A stretch of DNA of 37,542 nucleotides. Source: Bacillota bacterium. Its GTDB lineage: Bacteria > Bacillota > Clostridia > Lachnospirales > Lachnospiraceae. This document shows positions 24,750-33,828 of the stretch, in pieces (the first letter of the stretch is position 1; each line of letters starts with the position of its first letter). Below the pieces are notes generated by a model. The model had not been told where the DNA came from, made no database searches, and was given only the letters and a program-made list of their open reading frames with translations. The translations under genes were made by a program, and so were the position numbers. The stretch covers positions 1 through 37,542 of the forward strand of contig JAEYPP010000076.1 in assembly GCA_023410575.1 (NCBI GenBank). Direction: 5' to 3'.

Positions 24750-26111
24750 ATGAAAAGCTTGATTCAAGAAAAATGGAATGAAATATTGGAGTATTTAAAG
24801 ATTGAGTACAATGTAACTGAAGTATCCTTTAAGACCTGGTTACTACCTCTTAAAGTTTACGATGTGAATGGTAATGTTATTAAACTCGCCGTAGATGACA
24901 CGAAGATTGGAGCTAATAGCCTCGATTTTATTAAAAATAAGTATAGTTTATTTTTAAGAACAGCAATAGCTGAAGTTATAAATCAAGATTTTGAAATTGA
25001 ATTTGTTTTATTAAGCCAAACAAAAGCTGATGAAAAATTATTAACTCCCCAATTGAATAAGTTTAAAAACGAGAGTCTATCTTACTTAAATCCTCGTTAT
25101 ACCTTTGATACATTTGTTGTTGGTGCGAATAATAATCTTGCACATGCTGCATCCTTGGCAGTAGCAGAATCACCAGCTGAAATTTACAATCCATTATTTA
25201 TTTATGGTGGTGTTGGATTGGGTAAGACACACTTAATGCATTCTATTGCTCATTACATTTTAGAACAAAATCCAAATTCAAAAGTACTATACGTTACAAG
25301 TGAAAAATTCACAAATGAACTTATTGAATCAATTCGTAATGCTGATACAACTCCTACGGAGTTTCGTGAGAAATACCGTAATATTGATGTTCTTCTAATT
25401 GATGATATTCAATTTATTATAGGAAAAGAAAGAACACAGGAGGAGTTTTTCCATACGTTTAATACGTTACATGAAAGTAAAAAACAAATCATCATTTCCT
25501 CAGATAAACCACCAAAAGATATTCTTACCTTAGAAGAAAGACTTAGATCCCGTTTTGAATGGGGTCTTACTGTTGATATTCAAAGTCCAGATTACGAGAC
25601 AAGAATGGCTATCTTAAAGAAGAAAGAAGAACTCGATGGTCTTGAAATTGATGATGAAGTTATGAAGTACATCGCTTCTAATATTAAATCAAATATTAGA
25701 GAGCTAGAAGGTGCACTTACAAAAATCGTCGCTCTTTCTCGTTTAAAAAAGAAGGAAGTTGACGTAATCTTAGCAGAAGAAGCATTAAAAGATTTAATAT
25801 CTCCTGATAATAAGAAGACTGTAACTCTTGACTTAATAATGGAAGTTGTTTCTGAACACTTTAATGCAACCACGGCTGAACTTTATTCTGATAATCGAAG
25901 TCGTAATATTGCTTATCCAAGGCAAATAGCAATGTATTTATGTAGAAAGTTAACTTCTCTTTCATTAACTGATATTGGAAAGATGATGGGAAATCGAGAT
26001 CACTCTACTATATTGCATGGTTGTAATAAGGTAGAAAAGGATATTAATAAAGATGTTTCATTACAGAATACGATTGATGTCCTTATAAAGAAAATAAACC
26101 CTGCTCAATAA
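24750..26111 (+). CDS. dnaA: Replication initiator DnaA
   Basis: A 453-residue AAA+ initiator that binds DnaA boxes and opens oriC. Domain I (1-80) starts MKSLIQEKWNEILEYLKIEY and has the conserved Trp in SFKTWLLPL. The ATPase has Walker A GGVGLGKTH (153-161) and Walker B LLIDDIQF (215-222). Domain IV ends with the DNA-binding signature NRDHSTILHGCNKVEKDI. The frame is open to 24603, but that extension lies over leader and hairpin sequence, and the ATG at 24750 matches family starts. The ribosome site AGAAGGG is weak and distant, so low translation efficiency is possible. Confidence 0.97.
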   Translation: MKSLIQEKWNEILEYLKIEYNVTEVSFKTWLLPLKVYDVNGNVIKLAVDDTKIGANSLDFIKNKYSLFLRTAIAEVINQDFEIEFVLLSQTKADEKLLTPQLNKFKNESLSYLNPRYTFDTFVVGANNNLAHAASLAVAESPAEIYNPLFIYGGVGLGKTHLMHSIAHYILEQNPNSKVLYVTSEKFTNELIESIRNADTTPTEFREKYRNIDVLLIDDIQFIIGKERTQEEFFHTFNTLHESKKQIIISSDKPPKDILTLEERLRSRFEWGLTVDIQSPDYETRMAILKKKEELDGLEIDDEVMKYIASNIKSNIRELEGALTKIVALSRLKKKEVDVILAEEALKDLISPDNKKTVTLDLIMEVVSEHFNATTAELYSDNRSRNIAYPRQIAMYLCRKLTSLSLTDIGKMMGNRDHSTILHGCNKVEKDINKDVSLQNTIDVLIKKINPAQ

Positions 26112-26405
26112 TTTTGATTGATTGTTAATATTATGATATAAATTTAATAAAGTTATCCACATCTACTAGTTTAAATCCTGTTATTTTACTGTTATAACTA
26201 TATGGATAACTTAAGAATGGTTCTTATCATGTTAATATTTATTTTAAAATATTAGAAAACAATTCACATGGTTATTAATTGTTGAAAACCTTATGTAGTT
26301 TGGGATAGAGTGGGTTATGCACTTTTTCACACTCCCTACTACTAATGCTAATAAGTATATTATATATATATCTATAAAAAATCGCCGAAGGGAGTTATAC
26401 ACAAA
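26112..26405. other. oriC, downstream part with likely unwinding element
   Basis: The 294-bp dnaA-dnaN gap holds a perfect DnaA box TTATCCACA (26153-26161) followed at once by CTA-CTA (26163-26168), which on the other strand reads like the DnaA-trio motif used for strand opening in Bacillus. An inverted TTATCCATA is at 26201-26209. A nearly pure AT tract (26356-26382) precedes dnaN. Together these resemble the incC side of a bipartite Bacillus-type origin. Role inferred from motifs and position. Confidence 0.75.
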
Positions 26406-27518
26406 ATGAAAATCATTTGCCAAAAATCAGATCTGTTGAATAGTGTTAGTATAGCTTTAAAAGCAGTTCCTGCCAAATCTACAATGCCAATTCTCGAGTG
26501 TATGATTATCGATGTAAAAAATGATATAATCAAACTAATCTCTAATGATATGGAATTGGGGATTGAAACTATTGTTAAGGGAAGTGTTATAACTGCTGGT
26601 AATATTGCTATTAATGCAAAGGTATTCTCAGAAATCATAAGAAAACTCCCAGACAATGAAGTAACGATTGAAACAGATGAAAATTTTATGGCTACCATTA
26701 CCTGTGAAAAAGCAAAATTCGCAATAGCAGGAAAAAGTTCTGAAGAGTTTCCAATGTTACCTGTAATTGAAAAAAAATCTCCTGTTACTTTATCACAGTT
26801 CACATTAAAAGAAGTGATTCGTCAGACAGTTTTTTCTATATCAGATAACGAAAGTAACAAAATAATGACTGGTGAGTTATTTGAAATCAATGATAATGAG
26901 TTAAGAGTAGTATCATTAGATGGTCATAGAATTTCAATTCGAAAAGTTGAATTAAAAAATTCCTATAATTCAATTAAAGTAATTGTTCCAGGGAAAACAC
27001 TTCAGGAAATTAGCAAAATTTTATCAGGTGAGTTATCTGATGAAGTTGATATTTATTTTACTGATCGTCATATTTTATTTGAATTTAACGATACCATTGT
27101 TTTATCTCGACTTATTGAAGGTGAGTATTTTAAGATTAATCAAATGCTTTCAGGAGATTATGAAACAAAGGTTACGATAAATAAAAAAGAATTATTGAGT
27201 TGTATCGATCGTGCTACTTTGTTAATAAAGGAAAATGAGAAAAAGCCAATAATTGTTGGGATTTCGGATCATTCTATGGAGTTAAGGGTAAATACTACAA
27301 TTGGCTCAATGAATGAAGATATCGATATATCCAAAGAAGGTAAAGATATTTTAATTGGATTTAATCCTAAATTTTTAATCGATGCATTAAGAGTTATTGA
27401 TGATGAAGAAATAGATATTTATTTAATTAATCCAAAAGCACCATGCTTTATTAAGGATAAAAATGAAAGCTATATCTATTTAATCTTACCAGTAAGCTTT
27501 AATGCTGCAGTACATTAG
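26406..27518 (+). CDS. dnaN: DNA polymerase III beta sliding clamp
   Basis: The 370-residue ring-forming clamp that tethers polymerases to DNA; also the likely binding partner of the QYNLF tail of the Y-family polymerase in this window. Three repeated clamp domains are present (about 1-120, 128-245, 250-370). It starts MKIICQKSDLLNSVSIALKAVP and ends YLILPVSFN, the conserved C-terminal strand before the subunit interface. AAGGGAG precedes the ATG. It follows dnaA across the second half of the origin. Confidence 0.97.
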   Translation: MKIICQKSDLLNSVSIALKAVPAKSTMPILECMIIDVKNDIIKLISNDMELGIETIVKGSVITAGNIAINAKVFSEIIRKLPDNEVTIETDENFMATITCEKAKFAIAGKSSEEFPMLPVIEKKSPVTLSQFTLKEVIRQTVFSISDNESNKIMTGELFEINDNELRVVSLDGHRISIRKVELKNSYNSIKVIVPGKTLQEISKILSGELSDEVDIYFTDRHILFEFNDTIVLSRLIEGEYFKINQMLSGDYETKVTINKKELLSCIDRATLLIKENEKKPIIVGISDHSMELRVNTTIGSMNEDIDISKEGKDILIGFNPKFLIDALRVIDDEEIDIYLINPKAPCFIKDKNESYIYLILPVSFNAAVH

Positions 27519-27537
27519 TACTTGCGGAAAGGAAGCT

Positions 27538-27756
27538 ATGGAAACTATCGTTTTAAGAGAAGATTATATTAAACTTGGTCAAGCATTAAAAGCAGCTGGT
27601 TTTGTTGAATCAGGTGTTGAAGCGAAAGAAGTCATTCTAGATGGACTTGTTAAAGTGAATGGGAAAGTTGAATTACAACGTGGTAAAAAGTTACATGATA
27701 AAGATACCGTCGAGTACAATAATGAAATTATAACTATAGTAAATAAAAGTGTTTAA
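27538..27756 (+). CDS. yaaA: S4-domain RNA-binding protein YaaA
   Basis: A 72-residue S4-like RNA-binding protein found between dnaN and recF in Firmicutes. IKLGQALKAAGFVESGVEAK and DGLVKVNGKVELQRGKKL make up the S4 fold. The frame is open from 27502 inside dnaN, but AAAGGAAG before ATG 27538 sets the start. Role not well defined; may affect ribosome assembly. Confidence 0.93.
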   Translation: METIVLREDYIKLGQALKAAGFVESGVEAKEVILDGLVKVNGKVELQRGKKLHDKDTVEYNNEIITIVNKSV

Positions 27757-27780
27757 TAGACATCACTATAAATGAGTAAG

Positions 27781-27809
27781 TTGCATTATAATTAATTTTA
27801 TTAATGCAA
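27781..27809 (+). other. Hairpin next to recF ribosome binding site
   Basis: TTGCATTA and TAATGCAA form a perfect 8-bp stem around 13 AT-only bases, ending one base before AGGAG of recF (27811-27815). Confidence 0.4.
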
Positions 27810-27820
27810 TAGGAGTTAGA

Positions 27821-28906
27821 ATGATTGTAAAATCACTTGAATTAAGTAATTTTAGAAACTATGAAAATCTTTTTCTGACTTTTTCTCCTGATAATAATAT
27901 TATGTATGGAGATAATGCCCAGGGAAAGACTAATATATTGGAGGCTATTTATCTTTGTTCAACAACAAAATCCCATAAGGGAAGCAAAGAAAAGGAGATG
28001 ATACGTCTAGGGGAAGAAGAAGCTCATATTCGTATGTTTATAGAGCGTGATGAGATTACTCATCGTTTAGATATGCATCTCAAAAAAAATAAGCCAAAAG
28101 GTGTTGCTATTGATGGTATTCCAATCAAAAAATCAGGAGAATTATTTGGAATTGTAAATGTAATATTCTTTTCTCCAGAGGACTTATCTATTATAAAAGA
28201 TGGACCTAGTGAAAGAAGAAGATTTATTGATATGGAACTATGCCAATTAGATAGATTATATTTACACAATTTGATAAATTACAACAAAGTTCTTAATCAA
28301 AGAAATAATTTATTAAAGCAGATTGGTTTTAATCAAAGTTTATTGGATACTATTTATGTATGGAATGAACAATTAGTAAATTATGGAACTCAAATTATTG
28401 AAACTAGAAATAAGTTTGTCAAAGATATGAATGAGATTGTAATAGTTTTACATGATAAACTTAGTAATGGTAGAGAAAGGTTGAGTATTAATTATGAACC
28501 GAATACAACAGCAGAAGAATTCAAGGAAAAGCTTTCAAAAAGTTTAGAACGTGATGTTGCATTAAAGGTGACAAACGTTGGACCTCAGCGAGATGATCTC
28601 AGTTTTTTTGTGAATGGACAAGATATTCGTAAATTTGGGTCACAAGGACAACAAAGAACTGCAGCCTTATCTTTGAAGTTATCAGAGATAGAGTTGGTTA
28701 AGAGAGTTACTCATGATACCCCAATTTTACTACTTGATGATGTATTATCAGAATTAGATAGAAATAGACAAAATCAATTACTTGATAGTATTGGTGATAT
28801 ACAAATTATTTTGACTTGCACTGGTGTCGAAGAATTTGTAAAAAAACGTTTATTGACAGAGAAAATATATAACGTTACCAATGGTTCAGTAAAAGAAGAA
28901 ATTTAA
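27821..28906 (+). CDS. recF: DNA replication and repair protein RecF
   Basis: A 361-residue SMC-like ATPase that helps load RecA at gaps. Walker A GDNAQGKTN is at 30-38, the ABC signature FGSQGQQRTAALSLKL follows near 280, and Walker B ILLLDDVLSELD is about 300-311. Short coiled arms lie between, as in RecF rather than SMC. It is preceded by yaaA and a small hairpin; gyrB follows after a 128-base gap. Confidence 0.97.
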   Translation: MIVKSLELSNFRNYENLFLTFSPDNNIMYGDNAQGKTNILEAIYLCSTTKSHKGSKEKEMIRLGEEEAHIRMFIERDEITHRLDMHLKKNKPKGVAIDGIPIKKSGELFGIVNVIFFSPEDLSIIKDGPSERRRFIDMELCQLDRLYLHNLINYNKVLNQRNNLLKQIGFNQSLLDTIYVWNEQLVNYGTQIIETRNKFVKDMNEIVIVLHDKLSNGRERLSINYEPNTTAEEFKEKLSKSLERDVALKVTNVGPQRDDLSFFVNGQDIRKFGSQGQQRTAALSLKLSEIELVKRVTHDTPILLLDDVLSELDRNRQNQLLDSIGDIQIILTCTGVEEFVKKRLLTEKIYNVTNGSVKEEI

Positions 28907-28920
28907 AGAACATGTAGATA

Positions 28921-29005
28921 ATTGTAACTATTAGATAAGCAAATTTTTTCAGCATGTGATTATCGGAGTGATTTACTGCTAGAGAATTAAATAAATAGTT
29001 ACAAT
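28921..29005. repeat. 12-bp inverted repeat between recF and gyrB
   Basis: ATTGTAACTATT (28921-28932) and AATAGTTACAAT (28994-29005) are perfect inverted copies separated by 61 bases. The inside has smaller pairings (GATAA/TTATC, AGCA/TGCT). The right arm ends 18 bases before AGGAGG of gyrB. It could be a structured gyrB leader, a protein-binding pair of sites, or a supercoiling-sensitive cruciform. Confidence 0.5.
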
Positions 29006-29034
29006 AATTAACGTTATCATACAGGAGGCTAGAT

Positions 29035-30945
29035 ATGAGTAAGGATTACGGAGCTGACCAAATACAAATATTAGAGGGACTTGAGGCTGTTCGTAAACGA
29101 CCAGGTATGTACATTGGAAGTACATCAAGTCGTGGTTTGCATCACTTAGTGTATGAAATTGTAGACAATGCAGTTGATGAAGCTTTGGCAGGTTATTGTG
29201 ATACAATTGATGTTTCTATTAATCCTGATAATTCGATTACAGTTATTGATAATGGACGTGGTATACCAGTTGAAATAAATAAAAAAAAGGGAATATCTAC
29301 AGTTGAAGTGGTATTTACAATCCTACATGCTGGTGGAAAATTTGGTGGTGGTGGATATAAAGTTTCCGGTGGTTTACATGGTGTTGGAGCATCTGTAGTT
29401 AATGCTTTATCAGAATGGCTTGAAGTTGTGGTAGAATTAGATGGTAAAAAATATGAGCAGCGTTATGAACGTGGGAAAGTAGTTAAACCACTTCAAGTAG
29501 TTGATGAATCTGATCGAACAGGTACCACAGTTACATTTTTACCTGATAGACAAATTTTTGAAGAAACAGTATATGATTATGATATATTAAAACAGCGTTT
29601 ACGTGAAATGGCATTTTTAACGAAAGGGTTAAAAATTATTTTAAGAGATAAACGTGAAGATGTTGAAAAAGTGAGAGATTTTCATTATGAGGGTGGAATT
29701 AAGGAATACGTTCAGTATTTGAATAAACATAAAAATGTATTGTATCCTGATATAATTTATTGTGAAGGAACAAAAGACAATGTTTATGTTGAAGTGGCAC
29801 TACAGCATAATGATACTTACAACGAAAACTGTTATAGTTTTGTTAATAATATTACAACACCAGAAGGTGGTACTCATTTTACAGGTTTTAAAAATGCAAT
29901 TACCAAGACCTTTAATGATTATGCAAGACAAATGAAATATTTAAAAGATAATGAGCCAAATCTATCAGGTGAAGATATTCGTGAAGGGTTAACAGCGATT
30001 ATTAGTATTAAATTACCTGAACCTCAATTTGAGGGTCAAACAAAACAAAAGCTTGGTAATAGTGAGGCAAGAGGAGCAGTAGATAGTGTTGTTTCTGAAC
30101 AATTAACTTATTTCTTAGAATTAAATCCGGCAGTTGCTAAAACTATTTTAGAGAAGGCTGTTTTAGCACAAAGAGCAAGAGATGCTGCACGAAAAGCAAG
30201 AGATTTAACAAGAAGAAAGACTGCTTTAGAGGGAATGAGTTTACCTGGTAAATTAGCAGATTGTTCTGACAAAAATCCAGAAAACTGTGAAATATACATT
30301 GTAGAGGGAGATTCTGCTGGTGGTTCAGCAAAAACAGCTAGATCACGTGCAACACAAGCAATTCTACCTTTGCGTGGTAAGATTCTTAATGTGGAAAAAT
30401 CAAGGCTTGATAAGATTTTAGTTAACAATGAAATTAGGGCTATGATTACTGCTTTTGGTACAGGAATTTCTGATGATTTTGATATTTCAAAGCTTCGATA
30501 TCATAAAATAATAATTATGACAGATGCCGATGTTGATGGTGCCCATATTAGTACGTTATTATTGACATTCTTATATCGTTTTATGCCTGATTTAATTCGT
30601 TACGGATATGTTTATTTGGCGCAACCACCACTTTATAAAATTGAAAAGGGTAAACAACAATGGTATGCTTATAGTGATGATGAGTTAAATAAAATTTTAA
30701 CTGAAATCGGTCGTGATCAGAATAATAAGATTCAGCGTTATAAAGGTCTAGGAGAAATGGATGCCGAACAGCTTTGGGATACTACAATGGATCCAGAAAA
30801 AAGAATTCTTCTACGCGTAATGATAGATGAAGAAAGTAAATCAGAAGTTGATGTAACTTTTACAACATTAATGGGTGACAATGTTGAGCCTAGACGTGAG
30901 TTCATTGAGGCAAATGCAAAGTATGTAAAGAATTTAGATATCTAA
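29035..30945 (+). CDS. gyrB: DNA gyrase subunit B
   Basis: The 636-residue ATPase subunit of gyrase. GHKL ATP site: E41 and N45 in EIVDNAVDEA, then IDNGRGIP (D73) and GGLHGVGASVVNALS; the QTK loop is in GQTKQKLGN. The TOPRIM domain has EGDSAGGS (from E424) and DADVDGAH (D497, D499, D501). C-terminal GLGEMDAEQLWDTTMDP is complete. Length suits a Firmicute GyrB without the proteobacterial insert. AGGAGG precedes ATG. Confidence 0.98.
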   Translation: MSKDYGADQIQILEGLEAVRKRPGMYIGSTSSRGLHHLVYEIVDNAVDEALAGYCDTIDVSINPDNSITVIDNGRGIPVEINKKKGISTVEVVFTILHAGGKFGGGGYKVSGGLHGVGASVVNALSEWLEVVVELDGKKYEQRYERGKVVKPLQVVDESDRTGTTVTFLPDRQIFEETVYDYDILKQRLREMAFLTKGLKIILRDKREDVEKVRDFHYEGGIKEYVQYLNKHKNVLYPDIIYCEGTKDNVYVEVALQHNDTYNENCYSFVNNITTPEGGTHFTGFKNAITKTFNDYARQMKYLKDNEPNLSGEDIREGLTAIISIKLPEPQFEGQTKQKLGNSEARGAVDSVVSEQLTYFLELNPAVAKTILEKAVLAQRARDAARKARDLTRRKTALEGMSLPGKLADCSDKNPENCEIYIVEGDSAGGSAKTARSRATQAILPLRGKILNVEKSRLDKILVNNEIRAMITAFGTGISDDFDISKLRYHKIIIMTDADVDGAHISTLLLTFLYRFMPDLIRYGYVYLAQPPLYKIEKGKQQWYAYSDDELNKILTEIGRDQNNKIQRYKGLGEMDAEQLWDTTMDPEKRILLRVMIDEESKSEVDVTFTTLMGDNVEPRREFIEANAKYVKNLDI

Positions 30946-30966
30946 TATAGGTTTTACTTGTGTATG

Positions 30967-30996
30967 ATAATTGATACAGTTGCATGTATCAATTAT
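30967..30996. terminator. AT-rich hairpin between gyrB and gyrA
   Basis: ATAATTGATAC and GTATCAATTAT form an 11-bp perfect stem with an 8-base loop, followed by TAGACTTTTATT. Weakly terminator-like. gyrA follows 75 bases later, so it may be an attenuator or RNA-processing site rather than a full stop. Confidence 0.4.
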
Positions 30997-31071
30997 TAGA
31001 CTTTTATTAATAACATGCAGAAATTTCTGTAGTTATGTATCAGATAAGTTACAAACAACGGAGGAAATAGA

Positions 31072-33741
31072 ATGGACGAGAATATCTTTGATAAGGTTCA
31101 TGAAGTGGATCTGAAAAAGACTATGGAAACATCCTATATCGAGTATGCCATGTCGGTTATTGCAGCCAGAGCCCTTCCGGATGTAAGAGATGGTTTAAAA
31201 CCGGTACAGCGTAGAATTTTATATGCAATGATAGAGTTAAATAATGGACCAGATAAGCCACACCGTAAGTGTGCGCGTATCGTTGGTGATACAATGGGTA
31301 AGTTCCATCCTCATGGTGATAGCTCTATTTATGGTGCATTAGTAAATCTTGCTCAGGACTGGTCGACAAGATATCCATTAGTAGATGGTCATGGTAATTT
31401 TGGTTCTGTCGATGGTGATGGAGCGGCTGCAATGCGATACACAGAAGCACGTTTGAGTAAGATATCTATGGAGATGCTATCTGATATCAATAAAAATACA
31501 GTTGATTTTTCTCCAAACTTTGATGAAACAGAAAAAGAACCAGTTGTTTTACCATCAAGATTCCCAAATCTTTTAGTTAATGGTACTTCTGGTATTGCGG
31601 TTGGTATGGCAACCAATATACCACCTCATAATATGAGAGAAGTAATTAATGCTGTTATCAAAATTATCGATAATAAAATAAATGATCAGGATACAACAAT
31701 AGAGGAGTTATTACAAATCGTTAAAGGTCCTGACTTTCCTACTGGAGCATCAATTCTTGGAACAAGAGGAATTGAAGAAGCTTATCGCACTGGACGTGGT
31801 AAAATACGTGTGCGTGCAGTTACAGAAATTGAACCAATGCAAAATGGTAAAAATCGGATTGTAGTTACAGAACTTCCATACATGGTTAATAAGGCAAGAT
31901 TGATTGAAAAGATTGCTGAACTTGTTCGTGATAAAAAGTTAGATGGAATAACTGAACTTAGAGATGAATCAGACCGTGAGGGTATGAGAATATGTATTGA
32001 GTTACGTCGTGATGTTAATGCAAATGTCATGTTAAATTTGCTGTACAAACATACTCAACTACAAGACACATTTGGTGTTATTATGCTTGCACTAGTTAAT
32101 AATGAACCAAAAGTTTTAACCTTGGTTGAGATGTTAAAGCTTTATTTGAAGCATCAAGAGGAAGTAGTTACAAGAAGAACTCAATATGATTTAAATAAAG
32201 CACAGGAAAGAGCTCACATATTAGAGGCTTTATTAATCGCACTTGATGATATTGATGAGGTTATCCATATCATACGTTCATCAAAAAATAGTCAAGAAGC
32301 TAAAGAAAATTTAATTAATCGCTTTCAATTTGATGATGTACAAGCTCAAGCTATCATTGATATGCGACTTCGTGCATTAACTGGTTTGGAACGTGAGAAA
32401 TTGCAGGATGAGTATGCTGAGTTAGAAAAACGAATCGCAGAATATCAAGCAATTCTAGCTAATGAAAAACTTTTGCTTGGTGTTATTCGTGAAGAAATAT
32501 CTTATATTCGTGATAAGTATGGTGACGATCGTAGAACGTCTATAGGATTTGATGAATTTGATATTTCCATGGAAGACTTAATTCCAGATGAAAATACAGT
32601 AATTGCAATGACAAAGCTTGGATATATTAAGCGAATGACAATTGATAACTTTAAAAGTCAGCATCGTGGTGGTAAAGGTATTAAGGGAATGCAAACAATA
32701 GAAGATGATTTTATTGAAGACTTATTTATGACGACTACTCATCACTATGTAATGTTCTTTACGAATAAAGGTAGATGCTATCGACTAAAAGCTTATGAAA
32801 TTCCAGAATCATCGAGAACAGCTCGTGGAACAGCGATTGTAAACTTACTTCAATTATTGCCAGAAGAGAAGATAACTGCAATTATTACTCTGAAAGAATA
32901 TAAAGATGATCGATATCTATTTATGGCGACAAAATCTGGTATTGTTAAAAAGACAAAAATACGTGAATACCAGAATATCCGTAAATCAGGTCTTCAAGCA
33001 ATTAATCTTCGTGAGGATGATGAATTAATTGAAGTCAAGACGACAAATAGTCAAAAAGATATCATATTAGTTACAAAGGATGGTATGTGTATACGCTTTA
33101 ACGAACGAGATGTTCGTAGCACAGGACGTGCATCTATGGGTGTCATTGGTATGAATCTGACAGATGGTGATGAAGTTGTTGCTATGCAGATAAATACTCA
33201 AGGAAAATATCTTTTAACCGTTTCCGAATTTGGTCTTGGTAAACTTACTAGAATCGATGAATTCACACCTCAAAGACGTGGTGGTAAAGGTGTTAAGTGT
33301 TATAAGATTACTGAAAAGACTGGAAATGTTGTTGGCGCGAAAGCAGTTAACGAAGATAATGAAGTCATCATCATAACAAATGAGGGAATTATTATTCGAT
33401 TAGCGGTTAATAGTATAAGTATACTCGGCCGAATAACTTCTGGCGTTAAGTTAATTAATATTGATACAGAAAAGGATATTCGTGTTGCAAGCTTTGCAAA
33501 AGTTAGAGAAAATAGCCAAACTACTGAAGAAGACGTTCTTAAAAATCTTGAAAAAGAATTAGAAGAAGAAAATACTCCTGTAATTATCGAGAATGATGAA
33601 GAGGAAAATGATATCAATGAGGATATTGAATTAATTGAGGATACAAATCAAGAGAAAGAAGAGATTGATTCAGATGATGACTTATCTAATTTAGAGGAGT
33701 TAGTATCAAGAGCTCTTAAGGACAAAGAAGAGGAAGAGTAG
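31072..33741 (+). CDS. gyrA: DNA gyrase subunit A
   Basis: The 889-residue DNA-cleaving subunit. The active-site Tyr is Y123 in AAAMRYTEARLS. The quinolone-determining stretch reads HPHGDSSIYGALV: Ser84 aligns with E. coli Ser83, and Gly88 with Asp87. The C-terminal beta-pinwheel (about 505-815) has a GyrA-box-like QHRGGKG early and the canonical QRRGGKG in a late blade. The final 70 residues are strikingly acidic (about half Asp or Glu) and end KDKEEEE, longer than in Bacillus GyrA. GGAGG precedes the ATG. Confidence 0.98.
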   Translation: MDENIFDKVHEVDLKKTMETSYIEYAMSVIAARALPDVRDGLKPVQRRILYAMIELNNGPDKPHRKCARIVGDTMGKFHPHGDSSIYGALVNLAQDWSTRYPLVDGHGNFGSVDGDGAAAMRYTEARLSKISMEMLSDINKNTVDFSPNFDETEKEPVVLPSRFPNLLVNGTSGIAVGMATNIPPHNMREVINAVIKIIDNKINDQDTTIEELLQIVKGPDFPTGASILGTRGIEEAYRTGRGKIRVRAVTEIEPMQNGKNRIVVTELPYMVNKARLIEKIAELVRDKKLDGITELRDESDREGMRICIELRRDVNANVMLNLLYKHTQLQDTFGVIMLALVNNEPKVLTLVEMLKLYLKHQEEVVTRRTQYDLNKAQERAHILEALLIALDDIDEVIHIIRSSKNSQEAKENLINRFQFDDVQAQAIIDMRLRALTGLEREKLQDEYAELEKRIAEYQAILANEKLLLGVIREEISYIRDKYGDDRRTSIGFDEFDISMEDLIPDENTVIAMTKLGYIKRMTIDNFKSQHRGGKGIKGMQTIEDDFIEDLFMTTTHHYVMFFTNKGRCYRLKAYEIPESSRTARGTAIVNLLQLLPEEKITAIITLKEYKDDRYLFMATKSGIVKKTKIREYQNIRKSGLQAINLREDDELIEVKTTNSQKDIILVTKDGMCIRFNERDVRSTGRASMGVIGMNLTDGDEVVAMQINTQGKYLLTVSEFGLGKLTRIDEFTPQRRGGKGVKCYKITEKTGNVVGAKAVNEDNEVIIITNEGIIIRLAVNSISILGRITSGVKLINIDTEKDIRVASFAKVRENSQTTEEDVLKNLEKELEEENTPVIIENDEEENDINEDIELIEDTNQEKEEIDSDDDLSNLEELVSRALKDKEEEE

Positions 33742-33753
33742 TATATTATATTT

Positions 33754-33785
33754 AATAACGGCAGTCGGTGACGGCTGTCGTTATT
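33754..33785 (+). terminator. Hairpin after gyrA
   Basis: AATAACGGCAGTCG pairs with CGGCTGTCGTTATT (14 bp including two G-U pairs) around a GTGA tetraloop, 13 bases after the gyrA stop. The trailing T run is broken (ATTATTAGG), so efficiency is uncertain. Confidence 0.6.
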
Positions 33786-33828
33786 ATTAGGTACATGGTG
33801 GAATTTTTATTATTGAAAGGGTAAATTT

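Noticed and set aside
28979..29206. Minus-strand open frame over the start of gyrB
   Set aside because: Shadow of the certain gyrB frame, with no start signal.
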